Assembly: GCA_045658965.1 (NCBI GenBank)
Contig: JAZOVZ010000080.1
Coordinates: forward strand, 1-46,249
Reading direction: 5' to 3'
DNA: 46,249 nucleotides
Source of the DNA: SVQP01 sp045658965
GTDB lineage: Bacteria; Bacillota; Clostridia; Oscillospirales; CAG-272
In this document: one piece after another, positions 23,195 through 32,207 of the stretch
Numbering within the stretch: the stretch's first letter is position 1
How the letters are laid out: each line of letters starts with the position of its first letter
Translations under genes and position numbers: made by a program
The notes under the pieces: model-generated
The model's input: the letters and a program-made list of their open reading frames with translations, nothing else
Database searches by the model: none
Told to the model about the DNA's origin: nothing

Positions 23195-25606
23195 TTAATT
23201 CGCGGAGCTATTCACTGTCAGATCGCCGTCGGAGCAATGAATCGTACGGGGGATATCCATACTCCAAGGCTCAGAAACAGATGTTAAGTTCGTCCACTCT
23301 TCGATGGTGCCATTGTAAACAATTTCGCAAGACTGTGGCAGATTGTCAAGTGCATACATCTGAATAAGCGTGACGCTTTTGGGAATGACGATTCTGGAGA
23401 GGTTATCGCAGCCCATAACAAAAGCAGAAAGTTCCAGAACGCCTTCTTCCAATGTTATTTCGGTTAAATTGGGGCAGAACCAGAAGGCAAAGATATCAAC
23501 CATTTCTACTGTGCCCGGGATAACGATTGCAGTTAAATCGTTAACGGTATAATAGGAAAACGTTGCAATTCGTTTTACTTCTTCGGGAATTACGCTTTCA
23601 GCGCAACCCCAAAGCATAGTTCCGGTTGCTGTTTCAATCAAACAATTTCCGTTCGTGTGATAATTTGAATTATCAGGAGAAACTGTAATGGTTTTCAAAT
23701 AATCACAGCCGGAAAAAGCCTCCTGCGCTATATAGTTTACACCGGAAGGAATTTCGATCTGTGTAAATTCGCAATAGCGGAAAGCAAGCCCCTCGATGCT
23801 TGTCAATCCCTGCGGCAGAGAGATTTCTTTTAATTTACAGCCGTCGAAGGCGGAATAACCGATACTGACAAGACTGTTCGGCAGAGAAATGCTGGTGATG
23901 TTTGAGTACGAAAATGCCTGTGCGCCAATATGTGTAATGCCTTCGGGGATAATGAAGCTTTCGCCCTCATCCAGCCCTGCGAACACTCTGGGACCAAGTC
24001 GGGTGACGCCTTCCGGAATCGGAGAATTTTTACTTCTTGCAATCAACGTGCTTGTTGCCGTTTCTACCAAGCAATTATCGATACTGTGGTAAATGGAGTT
24101 TTCTTCGGCTACTGTTAATTTTTCCAATGTGCGAATACTGGTGAAAGCTGCTTCTCCAATGACAGTAACAGAGGCAGGAATATGCAATTCGGTCAAATAT
24201 GTACCTTCAAAAGCCCAATTGCCAACACGAACCAAGCTTTCGGGCAAGTGCAGTTCATACAGCGTAATGTACGAGAACGCATTGTCACCGATGTATTCGA
24301 TGCCCTCGTGAATGTATAATTTCTCAACAGGGGCATTGTACGAGATAATGACCACGCCTACAACGCGATAGCCATCGATGTATGCGCCAATGTGCAGTTC
24401 GCTGTCCGTGCAAGAACCAACACCCGTGATTACGCAGGTTTCTCCGTCCTCGTTGATGGAATACTCAAGTCCGAGAGAGCCAATTGCAGGAATGATCTCA
24501 TCGCTTGTGGTGGCACCGCATAATGTGCAAGATTTGGATCTCAGACCATCATCGGTCTTGGTTGCCTGGGAAACAAGGCTCCATTCACCCTCTGCGTGAC
24601 CGAGTGCGTCAACGGCTTCCTGTGCCACAAGCACTTCGTTACACACAGAGCAATGCTTGCCCTCGGTCCAGCCTGCTTCGGTGCAGGTAGGTTCGATCGC
24701 TTCATCGATAACTTCGGTGTGGCCGAGTGCATCAATCGTTTCCTGTGCAATAAATACTTCACCGCAAACCTCGCAGTGCGTGCCCTCGGTCAGGCCTGTT
24801 TCGGTACAAGTGGGAGCGACTGCTGCGTCAATAACCTCGGTGTGACCGAGCGCGTCAACGGTCTCTTGTGTAACAAGCACCTCGCCGCAAACCTCGCAAT
24901 GCGTGCCTTCGGTCAAGCCGGTCTCGGTGCAGGTGGGAGCGACTGCTGCGTCGATGACTTCGGTGTGGCCGAGCGCATCGATCTCTTCGGTGTAAGTGTC
25001 ATTGCATGCAGAGCAAGTAAAGGTTTTTAAGCCCTTTTCAGTGCAGGTGGGAGGTGTGGCGATCTCTTCGACATAGCTGTGTCCGAGCGCGTCAACCGTC
25101 TCCTGTACAACAAGCACCTCGCCGCAAACCTCGCAATGCTTACCTTCGGTCAAGCCGGTCTCGGTACAGGTGGGGGCAATGGCAGCGTCTATGGTTTCGG
25201 TGTGACCGAGCGAGTCGACCTCCTCGGTGTAGGTGTCATTGCAAGCCGAGCAAGTAAAGGTCTTTGTGCCTTTTTCAGTACAGGTGGGTGCGGTTGTAAT
25301 CTCTTCGGCATAGCTGTGACCGAGCGCGTCAATGCTTTGCGTTTCGGTTTCTCCGCATTCGCAGGCGCGCTGCTGCTCCCCCTGTTCGGTACAGGTGGGC
25401 TGCTTCGCGGGTGTCCAATCGCCAAAGGCGTGGACGTGCTGCTCGGTTTCGGATCCTGGATCAGAGGTTGTGTTTTGCCCTGAGGAGTCAACAGTCGTGT
25501 GCTCACCGGAGTCGACGGGCGGTTGTGGAATATCGTCTTCATCACATGCTGCAAAAAGCAACACCAACGAGAGCAGGACGCATATCCACAAAAACGTTTT
25601 TTTCAT
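23195..25606 (-). CDS. Surface lipoprotein with Cys-repeat stalk and BspA-type leucine-rich repeats
   Basis: An 803-residue exported lipoprotein: signal peptide with lipobox ending FAAC (C21), then an acidic Ser/Thr linker. Residues about 58-370 hold eight tandem units of 38-41 residues, each ending in a DALGH-like word and containing PTCTE and a CxxC pair; two units are nearly identical (HTEVIDAAVAPTCTETGLTE). The rest (about 400-785) is BspA-like leucine-rich repeats (LRR_5), used by gut bacteria and parasites for surface binding. It should sit on the outer face of the membrane as an adhesin-like protein; the ligand is unknown. GGAG lies 9 nt before the ATG. Its leader is unusually structured. 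Confidence 0.9.
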   Translation of the reverse strand: MKKTFLWICVLLSLVLLFAACDEDDIPQPPVDSGEHTTVDSSGQNTTSDPGSETEQHVHAFGDWTPAKQPTCTEQGEQQRACECGETETQSIDALGHSYAEEITTAPTCTEKGTKTFTCSACNDTYTEEVDSLGHTETIDAAIAPTCTETGLTEGKHCEVCGEVLVVQETVDALGHSYVEEIATPPTCTEKGLKTFTCSACNDTYTEEIDALGHTEVIDAAVAPTCTETGLTEGTHCEVCGEVLVTQETVDALGHTEVIDAAVAPTCTETGLTEGTHCEVCGEVFIAQETIDALGHTEVIDEAIEPTCTEAGWTEGKHCSVCNEVLVAQEAVDALGHAEGEWSLVSQATKTDDGLRSKSCTLCGATTSDEIIPAIGSLGLEYSINEDGETCVITGVGSCTDSELHIGAYIDGYRVVGVVIISYNAPVEKLYIHEGIEYIGDNAFSYITLYELHLPESLVRVGNWAFEGTYLTELHIPASVTVIGEAAFTSIRTLEKLTVAEENSIYHSIDNCLVETATSTLIARSKNSPIPEGVTRLGPRVFAGLDEGESFIIPEGITHIGAQAFSYSNITSISLPNSLVSIGYSAFDGCKLKEISLPQGLTSIEGLAFRYCEFTQIEIPSGVNYIAQEAFSGCDYLKTITVSPDNSNYHTNGNCLIETATGTMLWGCAESVIPEEVKRIATFSYYTVNDLTAIVIPGTVEMVDIFAFWFCPNLTEITLEEGVLELSAFVMGCDNLSRIVIPKSVTLIQMYALDNLPQSCEIVYNGTIEEWTNLTSVSEPWSMDIPRTIHCSDGDLTVNSSAN

Positions 25607-25640
25607 AGTGATGTTCTCCTTTCATGAGTGAAAATGAAAT

Positions 25641-25670
25641 AAAAAAGTGCGCCAACCGAAGTCAGCGCAC
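25641..25670 (-). terminator. Attenuator-like terminator in the lipoprotein leader
   Basis: Stem 25647-25656 with 25661-25670 (GTGCGC core, UUCG-type tetraloop on the minus strand) followed by six T residues on the minus strand, only 35 bp before the start codon at 25606. Placed inside the leader, it would stop transcription before the gene. Confidence 0.7.
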
Positions 25671-25677
25671 CAAAAAA

Positions 25678-25875
25678 CGCAGACTCCAATTGTCGCCAAA
25701 CAAATTTCAAGCATTCGGATGGATATTTCGCCATACAAACAAACCCGAAGGAATCTGCGCTTTTATCAAATTCACTCGGTTTATTTAAGTACGGCGAAAA
25801 AAGGTATAGTTCGCCCTTTTGTAAAAAAAGGCAAAATATCCCCTCTGGTAATGCTTATGAAATTTGTTTGGCTCT
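25678..25875 (-). ncRNA. Candidate structured leader RNA (attenuator or riboswitch-like)
   Basis: A sigma-A-type promoter starts a leader of about 260 nt on the minus strand. The segment 25678-25759 folds as nested stems: P1 CGCAGATTCC with GGAGTCTGCG (10 bp), P2 CTTCGG/CCGAA and P3 ATGG/CCAT, followed by six T residues, so it is itself terminator-like. A second, exclusive fold is possible: 25830-25872 is a near-perfect reverse complement of 25695-25732, about 38 bp. I know no Rfam family that fits. It may also be the relic of an inverted-repeat element. Confidence 0.55.
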
Positions 25876-25878
25876 TAC

Positions 25879-25907
25879 ATTGTAGCACACATTTAGGTGT
25901 TTGTAAA
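25879..25907 (-). promoter_or_regulatory. Sigma-A promoter of the lipoprotein leader
   Basis: TTTACA (25902-25907) and TACAAT (25879-25884) on the minus strand, 17 bp apart. Confidence 0.75.
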
Positions 25908-25915
25908 CGGTTTTA

Positions 25916-28744
25916 ATGAATTTTTCTTCGAAAATGCTGAAAGATTCTCTTTGTCTTGTATACGATCGTAAAAATGACTTCCTGCCCCAAAAGGTTTATG
26001 CGTGCAATAACCTGACTGTGGTAATCACTCCGCATGTTACGCCCCTTGTCCGCATATATTCAAACGAGAATGATTTGGGGGTGGTGGACATCAGGGCGAC
26101 TATTTTTGCGGGGCTTTCCGAGGCAGAGGTGGTGGCGGCGCGCGAGGCGCACGGGCAAAACGTGCTCTCGAAGAAAAAGAAAAAGGGATTTATCCGCCAA
26201 TTCGTAGGCAATTTGGGTGATCCCATCATCAAGGTGCTGCTGTGCGCGCTGGTCATTCACATTTTGCTGATGTTCCGTCAGGCAGATTGGTTTGAGACCG
26301 TGGGCATTGCGGTATCGGTCTTTCTTGCCACGCTGATCTCCACCGTGTCGGAGTACGGCTCGGAGGCGGCGTTTGCAAGGCTTTCCGAGAGCTGCGGTGC
26401 GGGTGCGTGCCGCGTGCGCAGAGAGGGCAAGGTGCGGCAGGTGGCGGCAAGTGAGATCGTGGTGGGCGACGTGGTGCTCTTGCAGGCGGGGGACATGATC
26501 CCTGCGGACGGCAGAATGCTGACGGGACGCTTGCGCGTGGATCAATCCGGCATGACGGGGGAGAGCACAGCGGTGCAGAAATCCCCGGGCGGCGGGGAGC
26601 GGACACCGCACAACGAGGCGTTTGTGTTCGGCGGCTGCACCGTGCTGCAGGGGGAAGGGGAAATGCTGGTCGAGGCGGTGGGCGACGCCACCTTTTTGGG
26701 CGGTATTTCCTCGGAGGTGCAGAGCGAGGTGCGCGACAGCCCCCTGAAGGTACGGCTTGGTAAACTGGCGGGGCAGATCTCGCGGCTTGGCTACACGGCT
26801 GCGGTGCTGGTGGCGGCGGTGTACCTGCTCAACTCCTTTGTGCTGGACGCAGGCTTTGACGGGGAAATCATTTTGCACCGCCTGCAAGATTGGCAGTTTG
26901 TGCTGGAGCACCTGTTCCGCGCACTCACGCTGGGGCTGAGCGTCGTGGTCATGGCTGTGCCGGAAGGCTTACCTATGATGATTGCGGTGGTGCTTTCCGC
27001 CAACGTGGGGCGCATGGTGCGTGATAACGTGCTTGTGCGAAAGCCCGCAGGCATTGAAGCTGCGGGCAGTATGAATATTCTGTTTACCGATAAAACGGGC
27101 ACGCTGACGCACGGCAAAATGCGTGCCACGACCCTGCAGCTCGGCACGGGAGAGGAGCTGCGGCTACCGCTTGCGGGGCGCGGCACGCTTGCGAATCTTT
27201 ACCGCCATGCCTGCTTGGGTAACACCTCAGCCGATGCCGAGCAGGACGCGTCCACCGGGCGCGTGCGCGCGGTGGGCGGAAACGCCACCGACCGTGCGCT
27301 CTATGAAAGCGCGCTGACCGATGCAAAATCGCTGCCGCAAGCCGAAAGTGCCGCGTGGCGGCTGCCCTTTGAAAGCGAACGCAAGTATGCTGCGGCTTTG
27401 GTGGGCGGCATGGTGCAGATCAAGGGTGCGCCCGAGCGCATTTTGCCTTACGTCAAAAGGGTTTTGGATGCGCAGGGAAGAGAGGTGACAGCCGACCCTG
27501 CCGTGCTGCGCTCCTTGGCGCAAAAGCCCGCGTCCGAGGGCAAGCGCGTGGTCGCTTTGGCGTACTGTCGCCAAGGAGGCACACGGGAGGCTTACGCGGC
27601 GGGTGCGTTTGGGGCGTTGGTGCTGATCGGCTTTGTGATCTTGGAGGACGGCTTGCGTGCCGAAGCGCCGCGTGCGGTTGCGGACTTGCGCGGTGCGGGC
27701 GTGCAGGTGGTCATGATCACGGGTGACGGCAAGCAGACCGCCGAGAAGATCGCGCGTGCGTGCGGCATCTTAGGCGGCGGTGTGGACGTGGTGCTGGAGG
27801 GCAGCGAGCTTGCCGCCATGAGCGACGACAAGGTGCGCGCCCTCTTGCCGCGCATCGGCGTGGTGGCGCGCGCCATGCCTGCCGATAAAAGCCGTCTTGT
27901 ACGGCTTGCGCAACAGCTTGATTTGGTGGTGGGCATGACGGGGGACGGCATCAACGACGCGCCTGCCTTACGTGCCTCCGACGTCGGGTTTGCCATGGGA
28001 GACGGCACGCAGGTTGCGCGCGAGGCAGGGGATATCATTCTGCTTGACAACAATCTTGCCTCGGTGGTGGGTGCCGTACTGTACGGGCGCACCGTATTCA
28101 AAAGCATCCGCAAATTCATCGTGCTGCAGCTGACCATGAATTTCTGCGCGGTGGGCGTTTCCATGCTCGGTCCCTTCCTCGGGTTTGACGCACCCGTGAC
28201 CGTGGTGCAGATGCTGTGGATCAACATGATCATGGACACCTTGGGCGGTCTTGCCTTCGCGGGTGAAGCACCGCGCAGGTTCTACTTAAAGGAAGCTCCC
28301 AAGCGGCGCGACGAGCCGATCCTCAACGGCTATATGATCTTTCAGATCGTATGGCAGGGGCTTGCGACCGTGGGTGTGTGCCTTTGCATGCTGGTCGTGC
28401 CTGCCGTGACGGGGCGATTCCGTGCAGCACCGGACGACATTTATCTGCTGACTGCGTTCTTCGCGCTGTTTATTTTCATGTCGGTGTGTAATTGCTTCGG
28501 GGCGCGTACCGACCGCCTGCGTCTGTTTGCGGGCATTGGCAAAAACCCCGGCTTTATCGGCATCATGCTTGCCGTGACCGCCATTCAGATCGCATTCGTC
28601 TACGTGGGCGGCAGCGTTTTGCGCACCGCACCCCTGACCCCTGCCGAGCTGGGATTTACCTTTTCCTTGGCGTTGCTTGCCGTGCCGACCGAGCTGCTGC
28701 GTAAGATCATCTGGCGGCTTTGCGGGAAAAAGACGGGGTATTGA
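25916..28744 (+). CDS. Calcium-type P-type ATPase
   Basis: A cation pump of 942 residues as read here, about ten membrane helices. Catalytic motifs are all present: TGES at 214-217, PEGLP in TM4 at 349-353 (the form used by Ca2+ pumps), DKTGTLT with the phosphorylated D392, and TGDGINDAP at 675-683. It should export Ca2+ (or Mn2+) from the cytosol using ATP. The start is uncertain: the ATG at 25916 has no clear ribosome binding site, and homology seems to begin only near residue 65 (GLSEAEVVAAREAHG). A GTG or TTG around 26070-26085 may be the real start, which would give about 890 residues, the usual length. Confidence 0.92.
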   Translation: MNFSSKMLKDSLCLVYDRKNDFLPQKVYACNNLTVVITPHVTPLVRIYSNENDLGVVDIRATIFAGLSEAEVVAAREAHGQNVLSKKKKKGFIRQFVGNLGDPIIKVLLCALVIHILLMFRQADWFETVGIAVSVFLATLISTVSEYGSEAAFARLSESCGAGACRVRREGKVRQVAASEIVVGDVVLLQAGDMIPADGRMLTGRLRVDQSGMTGESTAVQKSPGGGERTPHNEAFVFGGCTVLQGEGEMLVEAVGDATFLGGISSEVQSEVRDSPLKVRLGKLAGQISRLGYTAAVLVAAVYLLNSFVLDAGFDGEIILHRLQDWQFVLEHLFRALTLGLSVVVMAVPEGLPMMIAVVLSANVGRMVRDNVLVRKPAGIEAAGSMNILFTDKTGTLTHGKMRATTLQLGTGEELRLPLAGRGTLANLYRHACLGNTSADAEQDASTGRVRAVGGNATDRALYESALTDAKSLPQAESAAWRLPFESERKYAAALVGGMVQIKGAPERILPYVKRVLDAQGREVTADPAVLRSLAQKPASEGKRVVALAYCRQGGTREAYAAGAFGALVLIGFVILEDGLRAEAPRAVADLRGAGVQVVMITGDGKQTAEKIARACGILGGGVDVVLEGSELAAMSDDKVRALLPRIGVVARAMPADKSRLVRLAQQLDLVVGMTGDGINDAPALRASDVGFAMGDGTQVAREAGDIILLDNNLASVVGAVLYGRTVFKSIRKFIVLQLTMNFCAVGVSMLGPFLGFDAPVTVVQMLWINMIMDTLGGLAFAGEAPRRFYLKEAPKRRDEPILNGYMIFQIVWQGLATVGVCLCMLVVPAVTGRFRAAPDDIYLLTAFFALFIFMSVCNCFGARTDRLRLFAGIGKNPGFIGIMLAVTAIQIAFVYVGGSVLRTAPLTPAELGFTFSLALLAVPTELLRKIIWRLCGKKTGY

Positions 28745-28749
28745 GGAGA

Positions 28750-28922
28750 GTGATGGATGGCTGCGCCAAGTGATGGATGGCTGTGCCAAGTGAAGGATGG
28801 CTGCGCCAAGTGATGGATGGCTGTGCCAAGTGAAGGATGGCTGCGCAAAGCGCACCATCACTCTCCACAGGGCAACCATCACTGCGCAAAGCGCACCATC
28901 ACTCGCCACAGGGCGACCATCA
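28750..28922. repeat. Tandem and inverted repeats between convergent genes
   Basis: Five head-to-tail 20-bp units (GTGATGGATGGCTGCGCCAA with A/T and C/T variants) start at 28750, 28770, 28790, 28810 and 28830. They are followed by two units of about 40 bp (28845-28922) carrying the complementary word CACCATCAC. The first half can pair with the second, so transcripts from either side would form hairpins. It fills the gap between the stops of two convergent genes and probably serves as a transcription barrier. Confidence 0.85.
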
Positions 28923-28927
28923 CCTCA

Positions 28928-31438
28928 CTACGCGCTCAATTTGTCGATGCGCATGACCGCGCAGGACATATCGTCCCGGCTGCCGGACTCGCGGGCGTGA
29001 AGCAAAATGGTCTCCTTGAGCACCGCGGGGTCTTGCAAGGGGTTACCCGAGAGCAGCGAGATCAGCCAGGGGCAATCCTCGTTGCCGCCCGTGACGCCGT
29101 CGCTGACCATGACGATAACGTCGCCCTCCAAAAGCTCAAAGGGAATGATCTGCGCCTGCACCGCGTGCATGATGCCGATGGGCGGCGTGTGCGCCTTGAT
29201 CTTGAGCAGCTGCTTGCCGCGCAGCACAAAGGAGGGAACTGCACCGCCCTTGATAAAGTGTGCCGTGCCCGTGATCAGGTCAATGCGCACCATGTCAATG
29301 CCCACCGAGCATTCCGCCTCGGGTGCGTCCGAGTGTGAGCGCAGGTAGTTGTTGAGCATGCGCAGCGATATTTCGGGGCTGTTGCCCGCGTACAGCATTT
29401 TCTCAAGAAAGACGGTGCACACGTCTGCGGAGAAAGCGGCTTGCCTGCCGCTGCCCATACCGTCGGAGAGAATGCCGTAAAAATACGAGCTCTTGCCCGC
29501 AAAGCAGCAAAGCGCGTCGCCCGAGGGGCGGTCGGGATCGGCTTGCGCCTCGGCAGGCGCGGGGATCACGCCCGTGGCGTGTGCAACCGAAAAGCGGTCG
29601 CGCGCGCACAGCATCATGACCGTGCTGTCCTTGGAGATCTCAAATACGGGATCGGCAAGCGGCGTTGCGCAAATGTTTTCAATCGCCTCGCGCAGGGTGT
29701 CGGGGGTGGTGTGTCCCTTGCCAAAGCCCACGCCGCGCGCGCAAATGCGCTTGGCGCGCTTTCCGCTGACCACAATGCTGCCAATGGCAATGCCTTGGTC
29801 GGTCAGGTAGCGGTAAATGCGCTCACCCAATTGCGCATCGGTACAAAATTCCTCGTTGTTTTCGCGCAAAGCGTCCGTGAGCAGATCGGCAATGGCGGCG
29901 TAATCGGCGGCAAACACGTGCGTGCGCTCGTTTTGGAGCAGCTGTGCGGTGGCATCGGCACAGTGCTCGTTGGCAACGGACAGGATGCGATCGGTACGCG
30001 GACAAGCCGAGAGCAGTCGCTCGGGCAGGCAGGAGGCGTCCGCTCTGCCGCCAAGGTGGAGAGCGGAGGTCAGCTTGCCAATGCCGTCGAGCGTGGTGCT
30101 GTATTCCGAGCCCCAGCAGATCTCGCGGCGCGGGCAATCGGTGCATGCGCGCTCAAAGGCATCGTCACAAATGCGGCGCAGATCCAAAAGCGCGGGACGG
30201 CGCAGCTTGTCGGAAAGCTCGTAAAAGGTTTCGGAAAGCCCTGTGAACGCCTGCACCATGCATTCGGTGCGCTCGCAGGCACTCAGGTTTTTGTTTTCCT
30301 GCGTCACCAGGCGCGCAAATTCGCTCTCGCCCGCAAAGTCGCAATCCTCGGTCTCCACCTCGGCGGCATCCGCGGCAGGCAGCAGCCACTTGTCGGCGGC
30401 AAACAGTAACGCACCCGCGCAAAGCACGGTGGGCAGAGCGACAATCATGCCCCAAAAACCGCTAAGCAGGGCGGTCCATCCCAAAGCCACGCCAAGTGCG
30501 GCAGCAAGTGCAAGCCTGTCCGAAAGCTGAGCGCACAGTGCCCACAGCACAAGGCCTATGATGAAAATGGGCGAATTTACGGGGTCAAACGCCACGCCGC
30601 AGCCCACCGCGCACATCATGGCGGCAACGAATCCGCGCCGCTTGAGCGTCAGATATACCAAAAGCGCGGCTAAAATGGGACTTGCCAAAATGCCGAACAG
30701 GGTAAAGGGGCGCGCAGCGTAGACCGCACCCATGCAAAGTGCAACCAACGCCACGTAGCCCGAGAGACGGTGCTGCTTTTCGGGCGCAAAAAAGGGGACG
30801 GTCAGCCAAACGCCCAAAGGGACGGCTACGAGCAAAAACAGCGTGCCGAACAGATCGTAATATTGAAAGCCGCCGATGGCAATGGCAAAGCCGCCTGCGA
30901 TGAGCGCAGCGATCGCGCCCGTCATAATGCGCAGCACGGCTGCTTCGCAGAAAAGCTGCGGCTTTTGCGTATTGGACTCTGCCTCGGGGAGCGCGGGGTG
31001 CGTGCCGAAAAAGCCGCCGTCCTCAATCAACAAAAGCGCAGCGCTGAATTTGTCGCTCGGCAAGGGCGGCAGCTTTCGCAGATTTGCTCTGCCGCTGCCC
31101 ACTAACAGCGTCACCGCCACGCGTAAGGTCAAAATGCCCAGATAAGCGCAAAGGTAGCCCCAGGGTGCGCTTGTAAAGGGAAGGGATGCGCAAAGCCCCG
31201 TAAAAATAAAGGGCACGCCGCTCGAGGCGGCACAAAGCAATATCAGCCCTGCGGGATACGTGCCGAAAAATCCGCCAAAGAGTCCGAGCGTCCATGAGAC
31301 GAGCATGATGCCCGCGCTGCGTACCACGCTAAGTAAGATGCGCCTGCGCCTTGCGGCAGAGGCGGTGTGCAGCCGCATTTTGGTCTTGCCAAAGGCTTGT
31401 CCCGTGTCGTGCGCGACAAATTCCGTGTTTTGTTGCAT
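28928..31438 (-). CDS. spoIIE: Stage II sporulation protein E (SpoIIE)
   Basis: An 836-residue membrane protein phosphatase. The N-terminal third (about residues 40-330) has about ten hydrophobic helices, the middle is a regulatory and oligomerisation region, and residues about 590-830 are a PP2C phosphatase with metal-binding aspartates in SDGMGSG, VSDGVTGG and SRDDMSC. In Bacillus it dephosphorylates SpoIIAA in the forespore and so releases sigma-F, and helps place the polar septum with FtsZ. The ATG at 31438 follows GGAGG; the longer frame to 31633 would include the promoter. Its presence says that the organism belongs to a spore-forming lineage. Confidence 0.95.
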   Translation of the reverse strand: MQQNTEFVAHDTGQAFGKTKMRLHTASAARRRRILLSVVRSAGIMLVSWTLGLFGGFFGTYPAGLILLCAASSGVPFIFTGLCASLPFTSAPWGYLCAYLGILTLRVAVTLLVGSGRANLRKLPPLPSDKFSAALLLIEDGGFFGTHPALPEAESNTQKPQLFCEAAVLRIMTGAIAALIAGGFAIAIGGFQYYDLFGTLFLLVAVPLGVWLTVPFFAPEKQHRLSGYVALVALCMGAVYAARPFTLFGILASPILAALLVYLTLKRRGFVAAMMCAVGCGVAFDPVNSPIFIIGLVLWALCAQLSDRLALAAALGVALGWTALLSGFWGMIVALPTVLCAGALLFAADKWLLPAADAAEVETEDCDFAGESEFARLVTQENKNLSACERTECMVQAFTGLSETFYELSDKLRRPALLDLRRICDDAFERACTDCPRREICWGSEYSTTLDGIGKLTSALHLGGRADASCLPERLLSACPRTDRILSVANEHCADATAQLLQNERTHVFAADYAAIADLLTDALRENNEEFCTDAQLGERIYRYLTDQGIAIGSIVVSGKRAKRICARGVGFGKGHTTPDTLREAIENICATPLADPVFEISKDSTVMMLCARDRFSVAHATGVIPAPAEAQADPDRPSGDALCCFAGKSSYFYGILSDGMGSGRQAAFSADVCTVFLEKMLYAGNSPEISLRMLNNYLRSHSDAPEAECSVGIDMVRIDLITGTAHFIKGGAVPSFVLRGKQLLKIKAHTPPIGIMHAVQAQIIPFELLEGDVIVMVSDGVTGGNEDCPWLISLLSGNPLQDPAVLKETILLHARESGSRDDMSCAVMRIDKLSA

Positions 31439-31471
31439 AAAGGTGTCCTCCAAAGAATAGCTTTTGCAACT

Positions 31472-31504
31472 ATTATAGCGGAAAAGCGCGTGCTTTTTTG
31501 TCAA
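31472..31504 (-). promoter_or_regulatory. Spo0A-type sigma-A promoter of spoIIE
   Basis: On the minus strand a consensus TTGACA (31499-31504) and a consensus TATAAT (31472-31477) are 21 bp apart. This over-long spacing is the known design of Spo0A-activated sigma-A promoters, including B. subtilis spoIIE. A 0A-box-like TGTCGGA (consensus TGTCGAA) lies 30 bp further upstream at 31534-31540. Confidence 0.7.
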
Positions 31505-31651
31505 TATGGCACGTGGAGAAAGTGCGCAAAGCGTGTCGGACACAACACCAAACAGCCGTAAAGTGACGTTAAAAGACGCGAAAATGCACGCAAGAGCATG
31601 CTTTTTGTCGGGAAAGGGGGAATTTTTGTGCACGATTTATGCCAAAAAGGC

Positions 31652-31680
31652 TTTACAAAACCGAACAAATGTGCTATAAT
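31652..31680 (+). promoter_or_regulatory. Sigma-A promoter
   Basis: TTTACA (31652-31657) and TATAAT (31675-31680), 17 bp apart, 24 bp before the SLOG-family gene; divergent from spoIIE. Confidence 0.85.
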
Positions 31681-31704
31681 GAGCAGGAAAGCGAGGTGGA
31701 TAGC

Positions 31705-32184
31705 ATGCAAAACAAGACCGTTTGCTTTACGGGACACAGGCAGATCGATGCCGCGCATATGATGGCGTTGCCCGCGTTGCTCAAAGCCGAGATCGCAAGG
31801 CAGATCGAGGCGGGTGCTACGCATTTTCGTGCAGGCGGAGCCATTGGTTTTGATACGCTTGCCGCCTTGTGCGTGCTGGAGCAGAAAAAGCAGTATCCGC
31901 ACGTCAAGCTGGATCTGATCCTGCCTTGCCGCGATCAGGATGCCGCGTGGAGCGAGCAGGACAGAAGGGCATACCGCTTTGTGCTTGCAGAGGCGGACAG
32001 CGTGACCTATCTGTATGACAGCTACCGTGAGGGCTGCATGCTGGAGCGTGACCGACGCCTGGTGCAGGGGAGCGACGTTTGCATCGCGTTTCTGACCAAA
32101 AGCAAGGGTGGCACGGCGTACACCGCCGCATACGCACTCAAAAGCGGATTGGAATTTGTCAATTTGTATGATGCAATGATATAA
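31705..32184 (+). CDS. SLOG family (DUF1273/YpsA-like) protein
   Basis: A 159-residue Rossmann-like protein. It begins CFTGHR, the typical start of the YpsA/DUF1273 group, followed by FRAGGAIGFDTLAA near residue 42, the nucleotide-binding loop of the SLOG superfamily, and a late GGTAYTAAYA motif. Members bind nucleotide-derived ligands; YpsA affects cell division in Firmicutes, but the ligand is not known. I chose the ATG at 31705 because GAGGTGG precedes it and the promoter lies just upstream; the longer frame would begin before the promoter. It is followed after 23 bp by the glycosidase gene. Confidence 0.85.
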   Translation: MQNKTVCFTGHRQIDAAHMMALPALLKAEIARQIEAGATHFRAGGAIGFDTLAALCVLEQKKQYPHVKLDLILPCRDQDAAWSEQDRRAYRFVLAEADSVTYLYDSYREGCMLERDRRLVQGSDVCIAFLTKSKGGTAYTAAYALKSGLEFVNLYDAMI

Positions 32185-32207
32185 ACGTCGGGAAAGGAAG
32201 GCAACCT

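Noticed and set aside
28750..28849. CRISPR array
   Set aside because: The 20-bp units are directly adjacent with no spacers, and no cas gene is present. It is a plain tandem repeat.
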